A program made the translations under genes and the position numbers. From Planctomycetaceae bacterium (GTDB lineage Bacteria; Planctomycetota; Planctomycetia; Planctomycetales; Planctomycetaceae), in NCBI GenBank assembly GCA_020426125.1, contig JAGQQQ010000333.1, positions 1-10,773 on the forward strand: a stretch of DNA of 10,773 nucleotides. The letters run 5' to 3'. The notes under the pieces were generated by a model. The model saw only the letters and a program-made list of their open reading frames with translations. It was not told where the DNA came from and ran no database searches. This document shows, in pieces, positions 1-7,478 of this stretch; position 1 is the first letter of the stretch, and every line of letters starts with the position of its first letter.

Positions 1-279
1 GTCTTCAATGGAGAAGTAATCGAATTCTCCGATCGCTATTTGGAGTTCGCCCCCCCTGCCCTGTCGAACAAATATGGGGGGCCACTGGCGACCGTGAGCG
101 ACCCCCAAGGTCGGGAAAAACTCACCGATCTCGTCTATCAGGCGACCGTCGAATTCGATGCGGATCCCGTATTCTTAAAAAATGGCATGCGTGGGAACGC
201 CCGGATCATCGTCGCGGAGCGGACGCTGTTCGACTGGCTCTGGCGTTGGTTCCGGCAGACGTTCCATTTCCGACTGTGA
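1..279 (+). CDS. HlyD-family membrane fusion / efflux adaptor, 3' end only
   Basis: This is the last 92 codons of a gene that enters the window already open in frame 1 and stops with TGA at 277-279; the start lies outside. The visible part reads as the closing beta-strand region and tail of a membrane fusion protein. A stretch VYQATVEFDAD is followed by a hydrophobic/turn element LKNGMRGNARIIV, the usual 'pushed to G-x-x-G-x-A-x-I' end of the adaptor beta-barrel, and then an aromatic tail (LFDWLWRWFRQTFHFRL). From family knowledge, planctomycete HlyD-like proteins, often next to M50 peptidase-like membrane proteins, end in a similar W-R-x-x-x-x-T-F-x-F-x-L tail. Such proteins bridge an inner-membrane transporter to the outer envelope. 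The substrate cannot be told. The partner transporter would lie upstream, outside the window. The call rests on a C-terminal fragment only, so it is moderate. Confidence 0.6.
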   Translation, partial: VFNGEVIEFSDRYLEFAPPALSNKYGGPLATVSDPQGREKLTDLVYQATVEFDADPVFLKNGMRGNARIIVAERTLFDWLWRWFRQTFHFRL

Positions 280-469
280 TGAAGGCGTCCCATGCCTGAG
301 AAGGTGGCTTCCCCGGGATTCCTCCTTTGGCGTATTCCCGGTGAGATCGATTCTCTTGGGAAATTCTTCGAAGTTTCCCCTCTCGAACCTACGATTCCCC
401 ATTATGTCTTCTCTGCGTCTGATGAAAAGGCATCGGAATGCATAAGGACGATATGGGGAGTTCCGTGAA

Positions 470-1189
470 ATGGCCATTCTCTTAACCAACGATGACGGAA
501 TTGACGCACCTGGGATCGCGGTACTCAGGAGCGTGGCGAATGGATGGGGGCCAATCCTCGTTGTCGCGCCTGAAACGGAACAATCCGGCGTTGGACATCG
601 CGTGACGGATCAACACCCGATCTCCGTCCAAAAACGGGACGGATCCTCGTTCGCCATCTCGGGGACTCCAGCAGACTGCGCGCGATTGGGGCTCCTCCAT
701 CTCGGACCAGACTCGTCCTGGGTTCTCTCGGGGATCAATGCGGGAGGAAATTTAGGGAGTGACACATACATGTCCGGAACCGTGGCGGCAGCACGAGAGG
801 CGGCGCTGCTCGGGCGTCGGGCGATTGCCCTGTCGCAGTATCGATTCCATCTTCGTCCGATGGACTGGGAACGCTCCTCCCGGTGGTGCCAGCGTGTCCT
901 TTCGGTGCTTTTTGAAATCCCGTTGAATGTCGGCGAGTTCTGGAACGTCAACTTTCCCGACCCCGATGATCCCCGGGCCGATCCGGAGATCGTCTTCTGC
1001 GAAGTCGACCCGGGCCATCATGCGGTCGAATTCGAAGAAACCGTGGATGGCTACATGTATCGAGGGAAATACCGCGAGAGGCATCGTCATCCGGGGTTCG
1101 ACGTCGACATCTGCTTCTCCGGAGACATCGCGATCTCGAAAATCTCCACGCGGTCTCCTTCAGCGACTGGTCCCACCAACTCTCAATGA
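470..1189 (+). CDS. surE: 5'/3'-nucleotidase SurE
   Basis: This is a 239-residue metal-dependent nucleotidase of the SurE family, which removes phosphate from nucleoside monophosphates in the cytoplasm and is linked to stationary-phase survival. The N-terminal signature LLTNDDGIDAPG (residues 4-15) carries the metal-binding pair D8-D9. S39 sits in EQSGVGH. The third conserved block, SGINAGGNLGSDTYMSGTVAAA (87-108), gives metal ligand N90 and the substrate loop. Length is close to the family norm of about 250. The ATG at 470 is preceded by GGGGAG at 455-460 with 9-nt spacing, and it puts NDDG at the usual distance from the N-terminus, so the start is well supported. The gene lies 190 bp after the HlyD-type fragment on the same strand, so it may be a separate unit. 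It faces the next gene tail to tail with an 82-bp gap in which I see no convincing terminator. All catalytic residues appear intact. Confidence 0.93.
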   Translation: MAILLTNDDGIDAPGIAVLRSVANGWGPILVVAPETEQSGVGHRVTDQHPISVQKRDGSSFAISGTPADCARLGLLHLGPDSSWVLSGINAGGNLGSDTYMSGTVAAAREAALLGRRAIALSQYRFHLRPMDWERSSRWCQRVLSVLFEIPLNVGEFWNVNFPDPDDPRADPEIVFCEVDPGHHAVEFEETVDGYMYRGKYRERHRHPGFDVDICFSGDIAISKISTRSPSATGPTNSQ

Positions 1190-1271
1190 CATCCGCTCCC
1201 CGTTCAGACCGCACACCCGTCATCGTTCGGAGCGACCTCGAACCGCGTGTCATTCCGGATTCGACAGAACA

Positions 1272-3740
1272 CTATTCCCCGCCGCATTCCCGCTCGATTT
1301 GCTGGTACAATCGGATCGCTCGATCGTAGGTCTGCTTGGCTTCCGCCCGTTCGTGGGCCGCGATGTTTCGGGAACGATTCTGCCAAAGGAGCCGAATGGT
1401 TTCCGCGCACCACCGGGCACTGTCGGCCGAAGCTCGAATCGGCTGATCCCCGATGATGACATTGACCGGATTCGTGTGGAGTTGGGGGAAGTGACGGAGT
1501 GCGAGCCAGCTACTCTTCGGGACATTGACCTCGAATGTCAGTGCATGGATTTCTCCATCCGCTGGGACTTCCTGGGATGCGACGATCTCCCCATTGCGTA
1601 TGAGTTCCACGAGCCGGGTTCCCGGCTGAATGGTCTCATTCGAACGGGGCGCGTGCAGGTTGACGGTGTCACCTACCATCCGATTTCCGGCACCAGGTAC
1701 GAGAGTTCCATAGGCAACGGCCTTCGGGATCTCCTCCGCGAATGCCACCTTGGCCCGAACAATCACCTGCCCTGCGGTCGGGAGTGAGACATCCTCAAAC
1801 CCGGGCCGCGTTCCGTTGACCTCGAATTGCAGCGCATGGGCAAATCCATCGGACACGTAAGAGCGTCCCTTTCCGAGAGCGGTACACCATTCCGTGAAGT
1901 CGAGACGGCCAATCTCCCCGAGTTGGACGTACACCCGGCCCTGTCCGACGCGGCGACTGCTCATACAGGGAAAGTCCGTCTCGCCGCTCAGCTTCATGGG
2001 CATTCCACAATTCATCAGATGATACCAGGTGTTCCATTCGGGGATTCGGGCGGTGTCCATCGCGCTGATGAAGTCACAGACCCCTTCGGCGGCGGAAACG
2101 CAAATCTCCAGCGCCCCACCGCCGTCCATCTCGGGGACGGCCAGATTGGGGAGTTCATCGGCGGCCTGATCAATGGCATTCTGCAATTCATTTTCCGAGA
2201 GGTATCGATTGCCATCCGCATCGAGAGTTTCAAACGGCTTTGGTAATAAGGCCGGTCCCGCTTCCTGCGGACTCAGAAAGCGATCACGGTTTCGGTCATA
2301 TCCGGTGAGCAGTCGTTTTGCCGCCATCTTGGGGTTTACATGCATCGCGGAGTGCGGGTATCCCGTGACGCCTCCTTGTTCCTTGCACCAACGTAACGCG
2401 GGGACGGTCCACGTCGGCCAGCCGGCAGTTTTGGTGCCATTCGATCCGGGGTAGGTTTGGTCTTTGAGGTTGAGCAGGCAGATATGGCCGAGCGCCGCCG
2501 ATCCAAATCCGCTGACTTCGATATCGTATTTCAGCAGTGTCATCGGTTCGCTGACTTCGTCCGCCGCTGGAGAAAAGTATTGCCGTTGGAAATCAAAACA
2601 GGGGCCCCAGGTCAGCACGCAGCCGACGTTGAGCCCCTCGCCTTTGACTTGGCGAAACATATCCCGGGGAGTCACTCCTTGTGTGGGATTGTCGTAATGG
2701 GAGCATCCCGCTCCGTGGATATGGTGATCGCCGCAGTAAAACCCATAGTCCATCGGGCGAATCCACCGCTGTAGATGGACATCAAGAACATTTTCCCGAC
2801 CTTCCTCAATATTCACCGGGATCGTCTTCGCGAGATATTCGGGTCCACGCGTCGCCGTCACTTGAAACTGTCCGGGAGGAAGGAGAACCGTTTCACCATC
2901 GGCACGATAAATCTGAGGTTGGAAGAAGAAATCGGGGGCGAGCCGTTTGGCCATGGGGGGATAGATGTGCCCCAATTGATCCTGTATCGTCAGATTGGCC
3001 ATCGTCGGCAATCCGCTATCGTCTAGGATCCGCAACGTCAGGGGGATCGCTGGCCGTACGTCAAAAAGAACCGGAACCTCTCCACGAAATCCAATGTCCT
3101 GGGTCCCTTGACCGACATCAAAACCGATCGTTGCTTCCCGTTTTCCCGCTTCGACGCAGTAGATCAGAGCCAAAGCGTACTCGACTTCCAGTCCACTGAG
3201 GGAGGGAGTCATCGGGGGAGATTGAAACATTTCGACTTGCAGGAACCGGTCGGTCCGTCGCTGCGTGTTCTCATTTTCGTTGAGTTCTGTTTGCGCTTGC
3301 CTTTGCAGGATGGAAAGTGCCGCTCCGGAGTAAACCGCGCCGTCTTGCGGACTGGAAATATTGAGTTGCTTCGTGACGGTGCTGTCGTTGAGCACCTTAA
3401 TCAGAACGGGAGTAAACCCAGCCTGCTGCAACAGAGCCGGAGCCGGTCCCCTCTGAACTTTGACCCGAACCTCTGGGTTCATCGAGACGGCAAACAGGAC
3501 CATGGGGTCCAGCAGTTCTTGAATCCGCCCTGCGTCCCGATCCTGTCCGGCGATCCGCAGCTTCGCCACCAGCTCCTGAGGCAACGGACGTCCCAAATAC
3601 TGGTACGCCTCGATCAGCCGTTCGACATTCGCGGCGACAGGTTGGCCTTCAACATCAACAACCGGGATGTCGACCGCAAAAATCTGCGACGCCAAGATTC
3701 CCCAACAGAACACGAGTGAGCCCAACTTCTGCGCATCCAT
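1272..3740 (-). CDS. Secreted CehA/McbA-type PHP-domain metallohydrolase with inserted EF-hand pair
   Basis: This is an 822-residue protein. Residues 1-22 (MDAQKLGSLVFCWGILASQIFA) form a signal peptide with an A-x-A-like end, so export is expected. A beta-rich region (about 90-325) precedes the hydrolase part. There CGDHHIHGAGCSHY (337-349) supplies the PHP metal motif H339/H340/H342, followed by LTWGPC (376-381), GVTGYPHS (457-464, H463) and SGETDFPC (585-592, D589). These match the CehA/McbA branch of the PHP superfamily, whose studied members hydrolyse esters and carbamates; the substrate here is unknown. Between YPHS and the following LPNLAVPEMDGGGALE block lie two canonical EF-hand loops at 482-493 and 507-518. 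The C-terminal third is beta-rich and ends in a charged helix. The start is supported by AAGGAG (revcomp of 3748-3753) 7 nt before the ATG. It faces away from the desaturase gene and appears monocistronic. Family call is good; exact function is not. Confidence 0.8.
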   Translation of the reverse strand: MDAQKLGSLVFCWGILASQIFAVDIPVVDVEGQPVAANVERLIEAYQYLGRPLPQELVAKLRIAGQDRDAGRIQELLDPMVLFAVSMNPEVRVKVQRGPAPALLQQAGFTPVLIKVLNDSTVTKQLNISSPQDGAVYSGAALSILQRQAQTELNENENTQRRTDRFLQVEMFQSPPMTPSLSGLEVEYALALIYCVEAGKREATIGFDVGQGTQDIGFRGEVPVLFDVRPAIPLTLRILDDSGLPTMANLTIQDQLGHIYPPMAKRLAPDFFFQPQIYRADGETVLLPPGQFQVTATRGPEYLAKTIPVNIEEGRENVLDVHLQRWIRPMDYGFYCGDHHIHGAGCSHYDNPTQGVTPRDMFRQVKGEGLNVGCVLTWGPCFDFQRQYFSPAADEVSEPMTLLKYDIEVSGFGSAALGHICLLNLKDQTYPGSNGTKTAGWPTWTVPALRWCKEQGGVTGYPHSAMHVNPKMAAKRLLTGYDRNRDRFLSPQEAGPALLPKPFETLDADGNRYLSENELQNAIDQAADELPNLAVPEMDGGGALEICVSAAEGVCDFISAMDTARIPEWNTWYHLMNCGMPMKLSGETDFPCMSSRRVGQGRVYVQLGEIGRLDFTEWCTALGKGRSYVSDGFAHALQFEVNGTRPGFEDVSLPTAGQVIVRAKVAFAEEIPKAVAYGTLVPGAGNRMVGDTVNLHAPRSNETIQPGTRLVELIRNGEIVASQEVPADGEIHALTFEVNVPKSSWLALRHFPQLHTNPVNVIIGDQPIRASADSARWCAETIRLLWQNRSRNIAAHERAEAKQTYDRAIRLYQQIERECGGE
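2187..2297 (-). other. EF-hand calcium-binding pair inside the PHP hydrolase
   Basis: Residues 482-518 of the hydrolase hold two 12-residue EF-hand loops. Loop 1 is DRNRDRFLSPQE, with ligands D1, N3, D5, S9 and E12. Loop 2 is DADGNRYLSENE, with ligands D1, D3, N5, S9 and E12. Both have the hydrophobic residue at position 8 and the invariant E12. A run FETL leads into loop 2 as its entering helix. Such pairs are typical of exported planctomycete proteins; binding of calcium is inferred from the ligand pattern. Confidence 0.85.
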
Positions 3741-4178
3741 CTCCAGACTCCTTCACTCTCGGGAATTCCGCACACACAATCTCGTGCCCCGTCGAACCTG
3801 ATTCCTTGGGGGGGATATCCGACGTCTGCCACTCCCGTGTCGCACTCGCCGAAATCATTCCGACCGTGTTCGTTTTGTCAGCACACGAGTACGACGAATC
3901 ATGACAATTCGGCTTCGTTGTCGACAACCGAATCACGTGGAAAAGCCAATTCGTTGGCACACGGACGCGAATGGGAGACCGTCGCATCCTCTCGCCGACA
4001 ACGCTCGTACCGTCACGGACCAATTTCGAGATCCCAGGATTCCCAATAAGAATGTTTGCTGGCCGCTGGTTCCAAACGCCCCATTTTGCCGGTAGAATGA
4101 GGTCGTCCCAGGATTCGGGAGACGTAGGGCGACGGAGTGCAATGTGCAACAAAACTGCTGTTTTCCATTGACACAGCC
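3741..4178. other. Divergent intergenic spacer between the PHP hydrolase and desaturase genes
   Basis: This 438-bp stretch separates two divergently transcribed genes, so it should hold both promoters. I find no credible gene in it: open frames here are short, lack ribosome sites and look like no family. Visible elements are the Shine-Dalgarno of the hydrolase gene at its left edge, a perfect 12-bp palindrome GTTGTCGACAAC at 3917-3928 nested in ATTCGG/CCGAAT arms (3907-3912 and 3928-3933), a run of seven G at about 3808-3815, and an 11-bp direct repeat TCCCAGGATTC at 4032-4042 and 4106-4116 flanking a possible -10 box. Confidence 0.7.
4093..4098 (+). promoter_or_regulatory. Possible -10 box for the desaturase gene
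   Basis: TAGAAT matches the sigma-70 -10 consensus in five of six bases and lies 80 bp before the chosen ATG. The region about 17 bp upstream (TTCCAA at 4070-4075) matches TTGACA in only three positions, so the promoter is weakly supported. The direct repeat TCCCAGGATTC sits on either side. Confidence 0.25.
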
Positions 4179-5237
4179 ATGTCTGAGACTCACCCGCCGA
4201 CGTCCGTTTCCTCAGTTCCCGAGAGCGCGGTTCGACCAGCCGGTCTTTTGATTCGGCAGTTCGCCGTTTTACTTCCCTTTCTGGGAGTTTTTGGATTGGC
4301 CTTTGGATGGCCGAGTTCTCATTGGGCGGTTCGGATCGCGTGGGTTCTATGGACGTCCTACTTTCTTTTCTGTTGGACGAGCGTCTTTCATGAAGTCGCT
4401 CATCAGACGTTGCCGCGACCGAAGTGGTTCAACATTCTCATGGGACGGATCATCGGGACGGTCCTGTTGACGCCATATAATGTGTACCGCGAGTCCCATA
4501 TTCGGCATCACGCCTATTTGAACCGTCCCAATGACTGGGAACTGTGGCCCTATTCCGATCCCCACTGCTCGCTGGGGTTCAGGCGAATGTTCGTATGGCT
4601 CGATTTGGTTTTTGGAGCATTGACTTCTCCTTACATTTACGGACGAATCTTTTTCCACCAAGAAAGTCCGATCCAAAAGCCGGAAATACGCCGTGCCATT
4701 CTCTGGGAATATGTGGCGATTGGGGTGTTTTGGGGTACCATCCTGACTTGGGTCGGCTGGAACGGCTATTGGTTCGAATTCCTGCTGGCTTGGGTCATTC
4801 CCCACTGGATTGCTGGACTGATTCAAAGTGGGCGTAAGATGACGGAACATCTTGGCATGTCAAGTTTTGATCCACTCCGGGGAACGCGGACGGTTTTGTC
4901 TCGCAACCCGATCACCCGACTTGCGAGTTTTTTGAATTTCGACATTTTTGTCCACGGACCGCACCACCGCTACCCACGGATCTCCCATGAACAATTGCGA
5001 GGAAAGATGGGGGAGCATCTGCAAAATGAACCGGACATTGAGTTTCCCGTTTACCAGTCTTACCTCGCCGCGACGCGCGCAATGTTGCCCTGTCTATTTC
5101 TGAAGCCGGGAGTTGGACTCAATGCGGGAGCAACGGCCGCCAATCGTGTGACCCAGGAAGACGTTTCCGAGTTTCTGGAGGACGTGACAGTCTTAGTTGG
5201 GGGGCAACCCAACCACGAGGCGCCCAAGCCGGAATGA
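4179..5237 (+). CDS. Membrane di-iron fatty-acid desaturase family protein
   Basis: This is a 352-residue integral membrane protein of the fatty-acid desaturase/hydroxylase superfamily, which uses a histidine-bound di-iron centre and O2 to oxidise acyl chains or related lipids. The three histidine boxes are present in order: HEVAH at 71-75, HIRHH at 107-111 and HGPHH at 259-263. A further H224 in TEHLG is probably an extra ligand. Hydrophobic segments at roughly 27-43, 50-70, 141-155, 174-193 and 197-215 fit the usual fold, with the boxes on the cytoplasmic side. NVYRESHIRHHAYLN resembles the beta-carotene ketolase/desaturase subgroup, so a carotenoid or sterol-like substrate is possible. The ATG at 4179 gives a plausible N-terminus but has no clear Shine-Dalgarno. 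An in-frame GTG at 4137 would add 14 residues and also lacks a strong site, so the start is uncertain. Its end lies 30 bp from the convergent next gene. Confidence 0.85.
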   Translation: MSETHPPTSVSSVPESAVRPAGLLIRQFAVLLPFLGVFGLAFGWPSSHWAVRIAWVLWTSYFLFCWTSVFHEVAHQTLPRPKWFNILMGRIIGTVLLTPYNVYRESHIRHHAYLNRPNDWELWPYSDPHCSLGFRRMFVWLDLVFGALTSPYIYGRIFFHQESPIQKPEIRRAILWEYVAIGVFWGTILTWVGWNGYWFEFLLAWVIPHWIAGLIQSGRKMTEHLGMSSFDPLRGTRTVLSRNPITRLASFLNFDIFVHGPHHRYPRISHEQLRGKMGEHLQNEPDIEFPVYQSYLAATRAMLPCLFLKPGVGLNAGATAANRVTQEDVSEFLEDVTVLVGGQPNHEAPKPE

Positions 5238-5267
5238 TCCCATGTGGCGATTCATCCAGATCTCCGC

Positions 5268-6458
5268 TCATGGTTTCGGCTCGATGGAAATGGTTTCGTT
5301 TTCAATTCGATAGATCAACCCAACCGGATCGCAGGCTTGGTCCAGTAGCTGTTCGATTGTCGCATCTTTCAGATTGAGTGTGACTTTCGTACTCAAGTCG
5401 ATTCCCGAGGATGTCAAATTCTGTTCATCGAATCGAACATCAAGGCCTTGCTTTTGAAGTGTTCGGAAGAGTTGAATGACCGGGGCGGATTCGACGCGGA
5501 GCGTGAATCGCTGCAACGACAGTTTTCCGGCCGATTCATTCCTCAGTGCTCGTCTCGGCGGTTTCTCCCCGAGCAGAACGGCCATCTGTTCGTGCTCCTC
5601 GACAGTCGCCGCGACGATCAGCGATCGGCCCTGAGGGACGATGGTCGCGTCCGGGAATCTTGACGTCATCTGCTCCGCGGCCGTGTTGACGTCCCATTTC
5701 GTGGGGCGGTGATGACGCTGGATGGTCGGAGACCGGGCTTCGGGAAGGAATCGGATTTCGTCGGGCGAGACCCATTCGAGTTCGAGCCCAAACTGAGTGG
5801 CGACCAACATGAAGGCTTCGGTCGCATCGGGGTATCCGAGGGATCCCGCAGGCCAAAGGTCATGGGGAATCGCTTCCCGATTGCCAATCCGAACCCCACA
5901 GAGGTCGGAAATCTGAGAAAGAATCTCAGACGGTTCTGTGAGATCATCCCAAGTCACCGGACGCCGACGAAGCACCTCAAACTTTCTCCCCAGTGACATC
6001 CCGGGCATCTCATCTCGGTGGCGGTCAATCAGTTCAATTCGCGTGCGGAGGGTCCGCGCTGTAGACTCCGGCCCCACGTAAATCGTGTCTCCAACAACTG
6101 AGACGTCGAAGAGCATGGGCTCAACGAGCGACTGGATTCCCAGATCAAAAGCAGGGGATTTGATCTGGACATCCAACAGAATCCCAGGATCAATTCGTCG
6201 ATCCAGGACCACAGCCACCTCGCGGTCAGCGGCAAGCCGCTGGAGCATTTCCCGCAGCGCGACACGTTCCCGGGTGGCGATCAATGGCCGCTCGATGGCC
6301 TCCTCAAATTCCGACGCTCTGAGAGTGCCATCGGCGAATGTTGATTCTTGTGTCAAAAAACAGAACCCGACAAGAGCCAATAGAGAGAATACCCACCCCC
6401 TCCCGTGGGGATCCCAAGACGGGAACTTGGTTTCAACAGAACGAGACAGTACAGTCAC
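5268..6458 (-). CDS. Exported protein with secretin/TonB short N-terminal (STN)-like modules
   Basis: This is a 396-residue protein from the GTG at 6458. A basic N-terminus and hydrophobic core (GWVFSLLALVGFCFL, 21-35) followed by STFA at 39-42 make a signal peptide, so it is likely periplasmic. The mature part looks like repeated small alpha/beta modules. The clearest is at 315-394: LQRFTLRVESAPVIQLFRTL, then VRFDEQNL, STKVTLNLKDATIEQLLDQA and GLIYRIENETISIEP. This is the pattern of STN domains in secretins and TonB receptors. A related module lies at about 60-130 (REMLQRLAADREVAVVLDRR...DTIYVGP) and a weaker one at 165-240. No beta-barrel secretin or TonB-receptor domain follows. An open frame extends to 6602, but that start would overlap gmk, has no signal peptide at its N-terminus, and is not needed. 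The gene is divergent from gmk with a 61-bp gap. Specific function is unknown. Confidence 0.75.
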   Translation of the reverse strand: MTVLSRSVETKFPSWDPHGRGWVFSLLALVGFCFLTQESTFADGTLRASEFEEAIERPLIATRERVALREMLQRLAADREVAVVLDRRIDPGILLDVQIKSPAFDLGIQSLVEPMLFDVSVVGDTIYVGPESTARTLRTRIELIDRHRDEMPGMSLGRKFEVLRRRPVTWDDLTEPSEILSQISDLCGVRIGNREAIPHDLWPAGSLGYPDATEAFMLVATQFGLELEWVSPDEIRFLPEARSPTIQRHHRPTKWDVNTAAEQMTSRFPDATIVPQGRSLIVAATVEEHEQMAVLLGEKPPRRALRNESAGKLSLQRFTLRVESAPVIQLFRTLQKQGLDVRFDEQNLTSSGIDLSTKVTLNLKDATIEQLLDQACDPVGLIYRIENETISIEPKP

Positions 6459-6466
6459 GATTTGGA

Positions 6467-6473
6467 TCCTCCC
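6467..6473 (-). promoter_or_regulatory. Shine-Dalgarno deciding the GTG start of the STN-module gene
   Basis: On the minus strand GGGAGGA lies 8 nt before GTG at 6458-6456. This is the strongest ribosome site in the window, and it places a signal peptide at the N-terminus. It favours the GTG over the ATG at 6602, which would run through the start of gmk. Confidence 0.75.
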
Positions 6474-6519
6474 TTTTCGCTCCTGACTGACGACCGCCCG
6501 TTTAGACGACGTATTCAGA

Positions 6520-7128
6520 ATGTCGGACACGATTTCCGAAAACTCCTCCCGCCTTTTGATTTTGTCTGGTCCGGCCGGCGCGGGCAAGACCACCATTGTC
6601 AAAAGACTGATGGCCGAATCCCCCGTGCCCTTGGAAATGGCCGTCTCGGCGACAACTCGTCCGGCTCGTCCCGGGGAAGTTCATGGTCGTGAATACTACT
6701 TTTTGTCACTTGAGGAGTTCCAAGAGCGCGAGGCCAATGGGGAATTCCTGGAGTGTGCGGAGGTCCATCGGACCGGAAACTGGTACGGCACACTGAAAAG
6801 TGAAGTCCAACGAATCCAGTCCAGCGGAAAATGGGTCCTTCTGGAGATCGACGTGCAGGGAGCCCAACACGTGATCGCGATCTACCCGGAGGCCATGTCG
6901 ATTTTCCTGCAAACCCCATCAATCGAGGAATATGAGCGTCGGCTTCGCAGTCGGGGAACGGAGTCGGAAGAGGTCATCCTGCGGCGGTTGCGAACGGCGC
7001 AAGACGAGTTACAATACGTCGCTTCGTATCAGCACACCGTCATCAACGATGATCTCGACCGGGCTGTGCGTCAGATTTGTGCATTGCTCGCCGAGAGAGA
7101 GGCAAAGTGGAATGCTGGAAGAACTTAA
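6520..7128 (+). CDS. gmk: Guanylate kinase
   Basis: This is a 202-residue cytoplasmic enzyme that phosphorylates GMP to GDP with ATP, an essential step of guanine nucleotide supply. The P-loop SGPAGAGKTT is at 16-25; most guanylate kinases read GPSGAGK, so A19 replaces the usual serine. GMP-binding blocks follow: SATTRPARPGEVHGREYYF (43-61), EFLECAEVHRTGNWYGT (75-91) and LLEIDVQGA (107-115). The lid arginines lie in RRLRSRGTESEEVILRRL (140-157), then VINDDLDRA (174-182) near the C-terminus. Length matches the family (about 200-210). The ATG at 6520 lacks a Shine-Dalgarno, but an in-frame stop at 6484 and no other ATG, GTG or TTG between leave it as the only reasonable start. The stop overlaps the start of rpoZ, so the two are co-transcribed and probably translationally coupled, as in many bacteria. 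Confidence 0.96.
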   Translation: MSDTISENSSRLLILSGPAGAGKTTIVKRLMAESPVPLEMAVSATTRPARPGEVHGREYYFLSLEEFQEREANGEFLECAEVHRTGNWYGTLKSEVQRIQSSGKWVLLEIDVQGAQHVIAIYPEAMSIFLQTPSIEEYERRLRSRGTESEEVILRRLRTAQDELQYVASYQHTVINDDLDRAVRQICALLAEREAKWNAGRT

Positions 7129-7378
7129 AGAAGACAGTATTGCCAAGAAGGTCGGTGGACGATTCAAGCTGTCCACGTTGATACAAAAGCGGCTGGTCCA
7201 ATTGAACCGGGGTGCCCCCCCATTGGTGGATTGTCAGGGCAAACCAACCATGGCCACCGTTCTTGAAGAGATCCTGACGGACAAAATCTATCTGGATACA
7301 ACGATGAACGTGGTTGTCGTCCATGACGACACCCCCGACTTGGAACGGCTGCTCGATGAGGGGCCGGATTTGGATTAA
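7112..7378 (+). CDS. rpoZ: DNA-directed RNA polymerase omega subunit
   Basis: This is an 88-residue small subunit that helps fold and hold the beta' subunit in RNA polymerase. The omega core is visible as KKVGGRFKLSTLIQKRLVQLNRGAPPLV (12-39), followed by KPTMATVLEEILTDKIYL (44-61), which stands where the common 'K-x-x-x-A-L-x-E-I' helix lies. The C-terminus is acidic. Length is close to the E. coli protein (91). The ATG at 7112 lies inside gmk in another frame (17-nt overlap) and follows GAGAGG at 7097-7102 with 9-nt spacing. The same frame stays open further upstream, but that would run back through gmk. Position right after gmk is the classic arrangement and strengthens the call. A terminator follows 39 bp after the stop, so gmk-rpoZ forms a two-gene unit here. 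Confidence 0.92.
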   Translation: MLEELKEDSIAKKVGGRFKLSTLIQKRLVQLNRGAPPLVDCQGKPTMATVLEEILTDKIYLDTTMNVVVVHDDTPDLERLLDEGPDLD

Positions 7379-7417
7379 CGCCTCTCCAGAACGCTGGTTC
7401 TAAGCATGACCAATTGC

Positions 7418-7455
7418 AATCGCCGCACCGGACTGACTCGCGCGGCGATTTTTTT
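7418..7455 (+). terminator. Rho-independent terminator of gmk-rpoZ
   Basis: AATCGCCGC (7418-7426) pairs perfectly with GCGGCGATT (7442-7450), giving a 9-bp GC-rich stem with a 15-nt loop. The stem's last two T bases run into an unbroken stretch of seven T ending at 7455. It sits 39 bp after the rpoZ stop in the right orientation. Confidence 0.9.
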
Positions 7456-7478
7456 GTCCTTGCTTTGTTCGAACGAGG

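Noticed and set aside
358..379. GGGAAA/TTTCCC pair around TTCGAA upstream of surE, and a nearby CCGGGA/TCCCGG pair at 313-341
   Set aside because: The stems are short with bulges or long loops and no T-run, so I could not defend them as a terminator or regulatory RNA.
927..1787. 286-codon plus-strand frame
   Set aside because: It overlaps surE in another frame and then runs antisense to the PHP hydrolase. Its sequence is low-complexity arginine/serine-rich, as expected of a shadow frame.
4168..4173. TTGACA hexamer before the desaturase ATG
   Set aside because: It is 5 bp from the start codon, with no -10 at the right spacing and no room for a leader.
6459..6602. N-terminal extension of the STN-module gene to an ATG at 6602
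   Set aside because: It would overlap the start of gmk on the other strand and would bury the signal peptide. The GTG at 6458 has a strong Shine-Dalgarno at ideal spacing.
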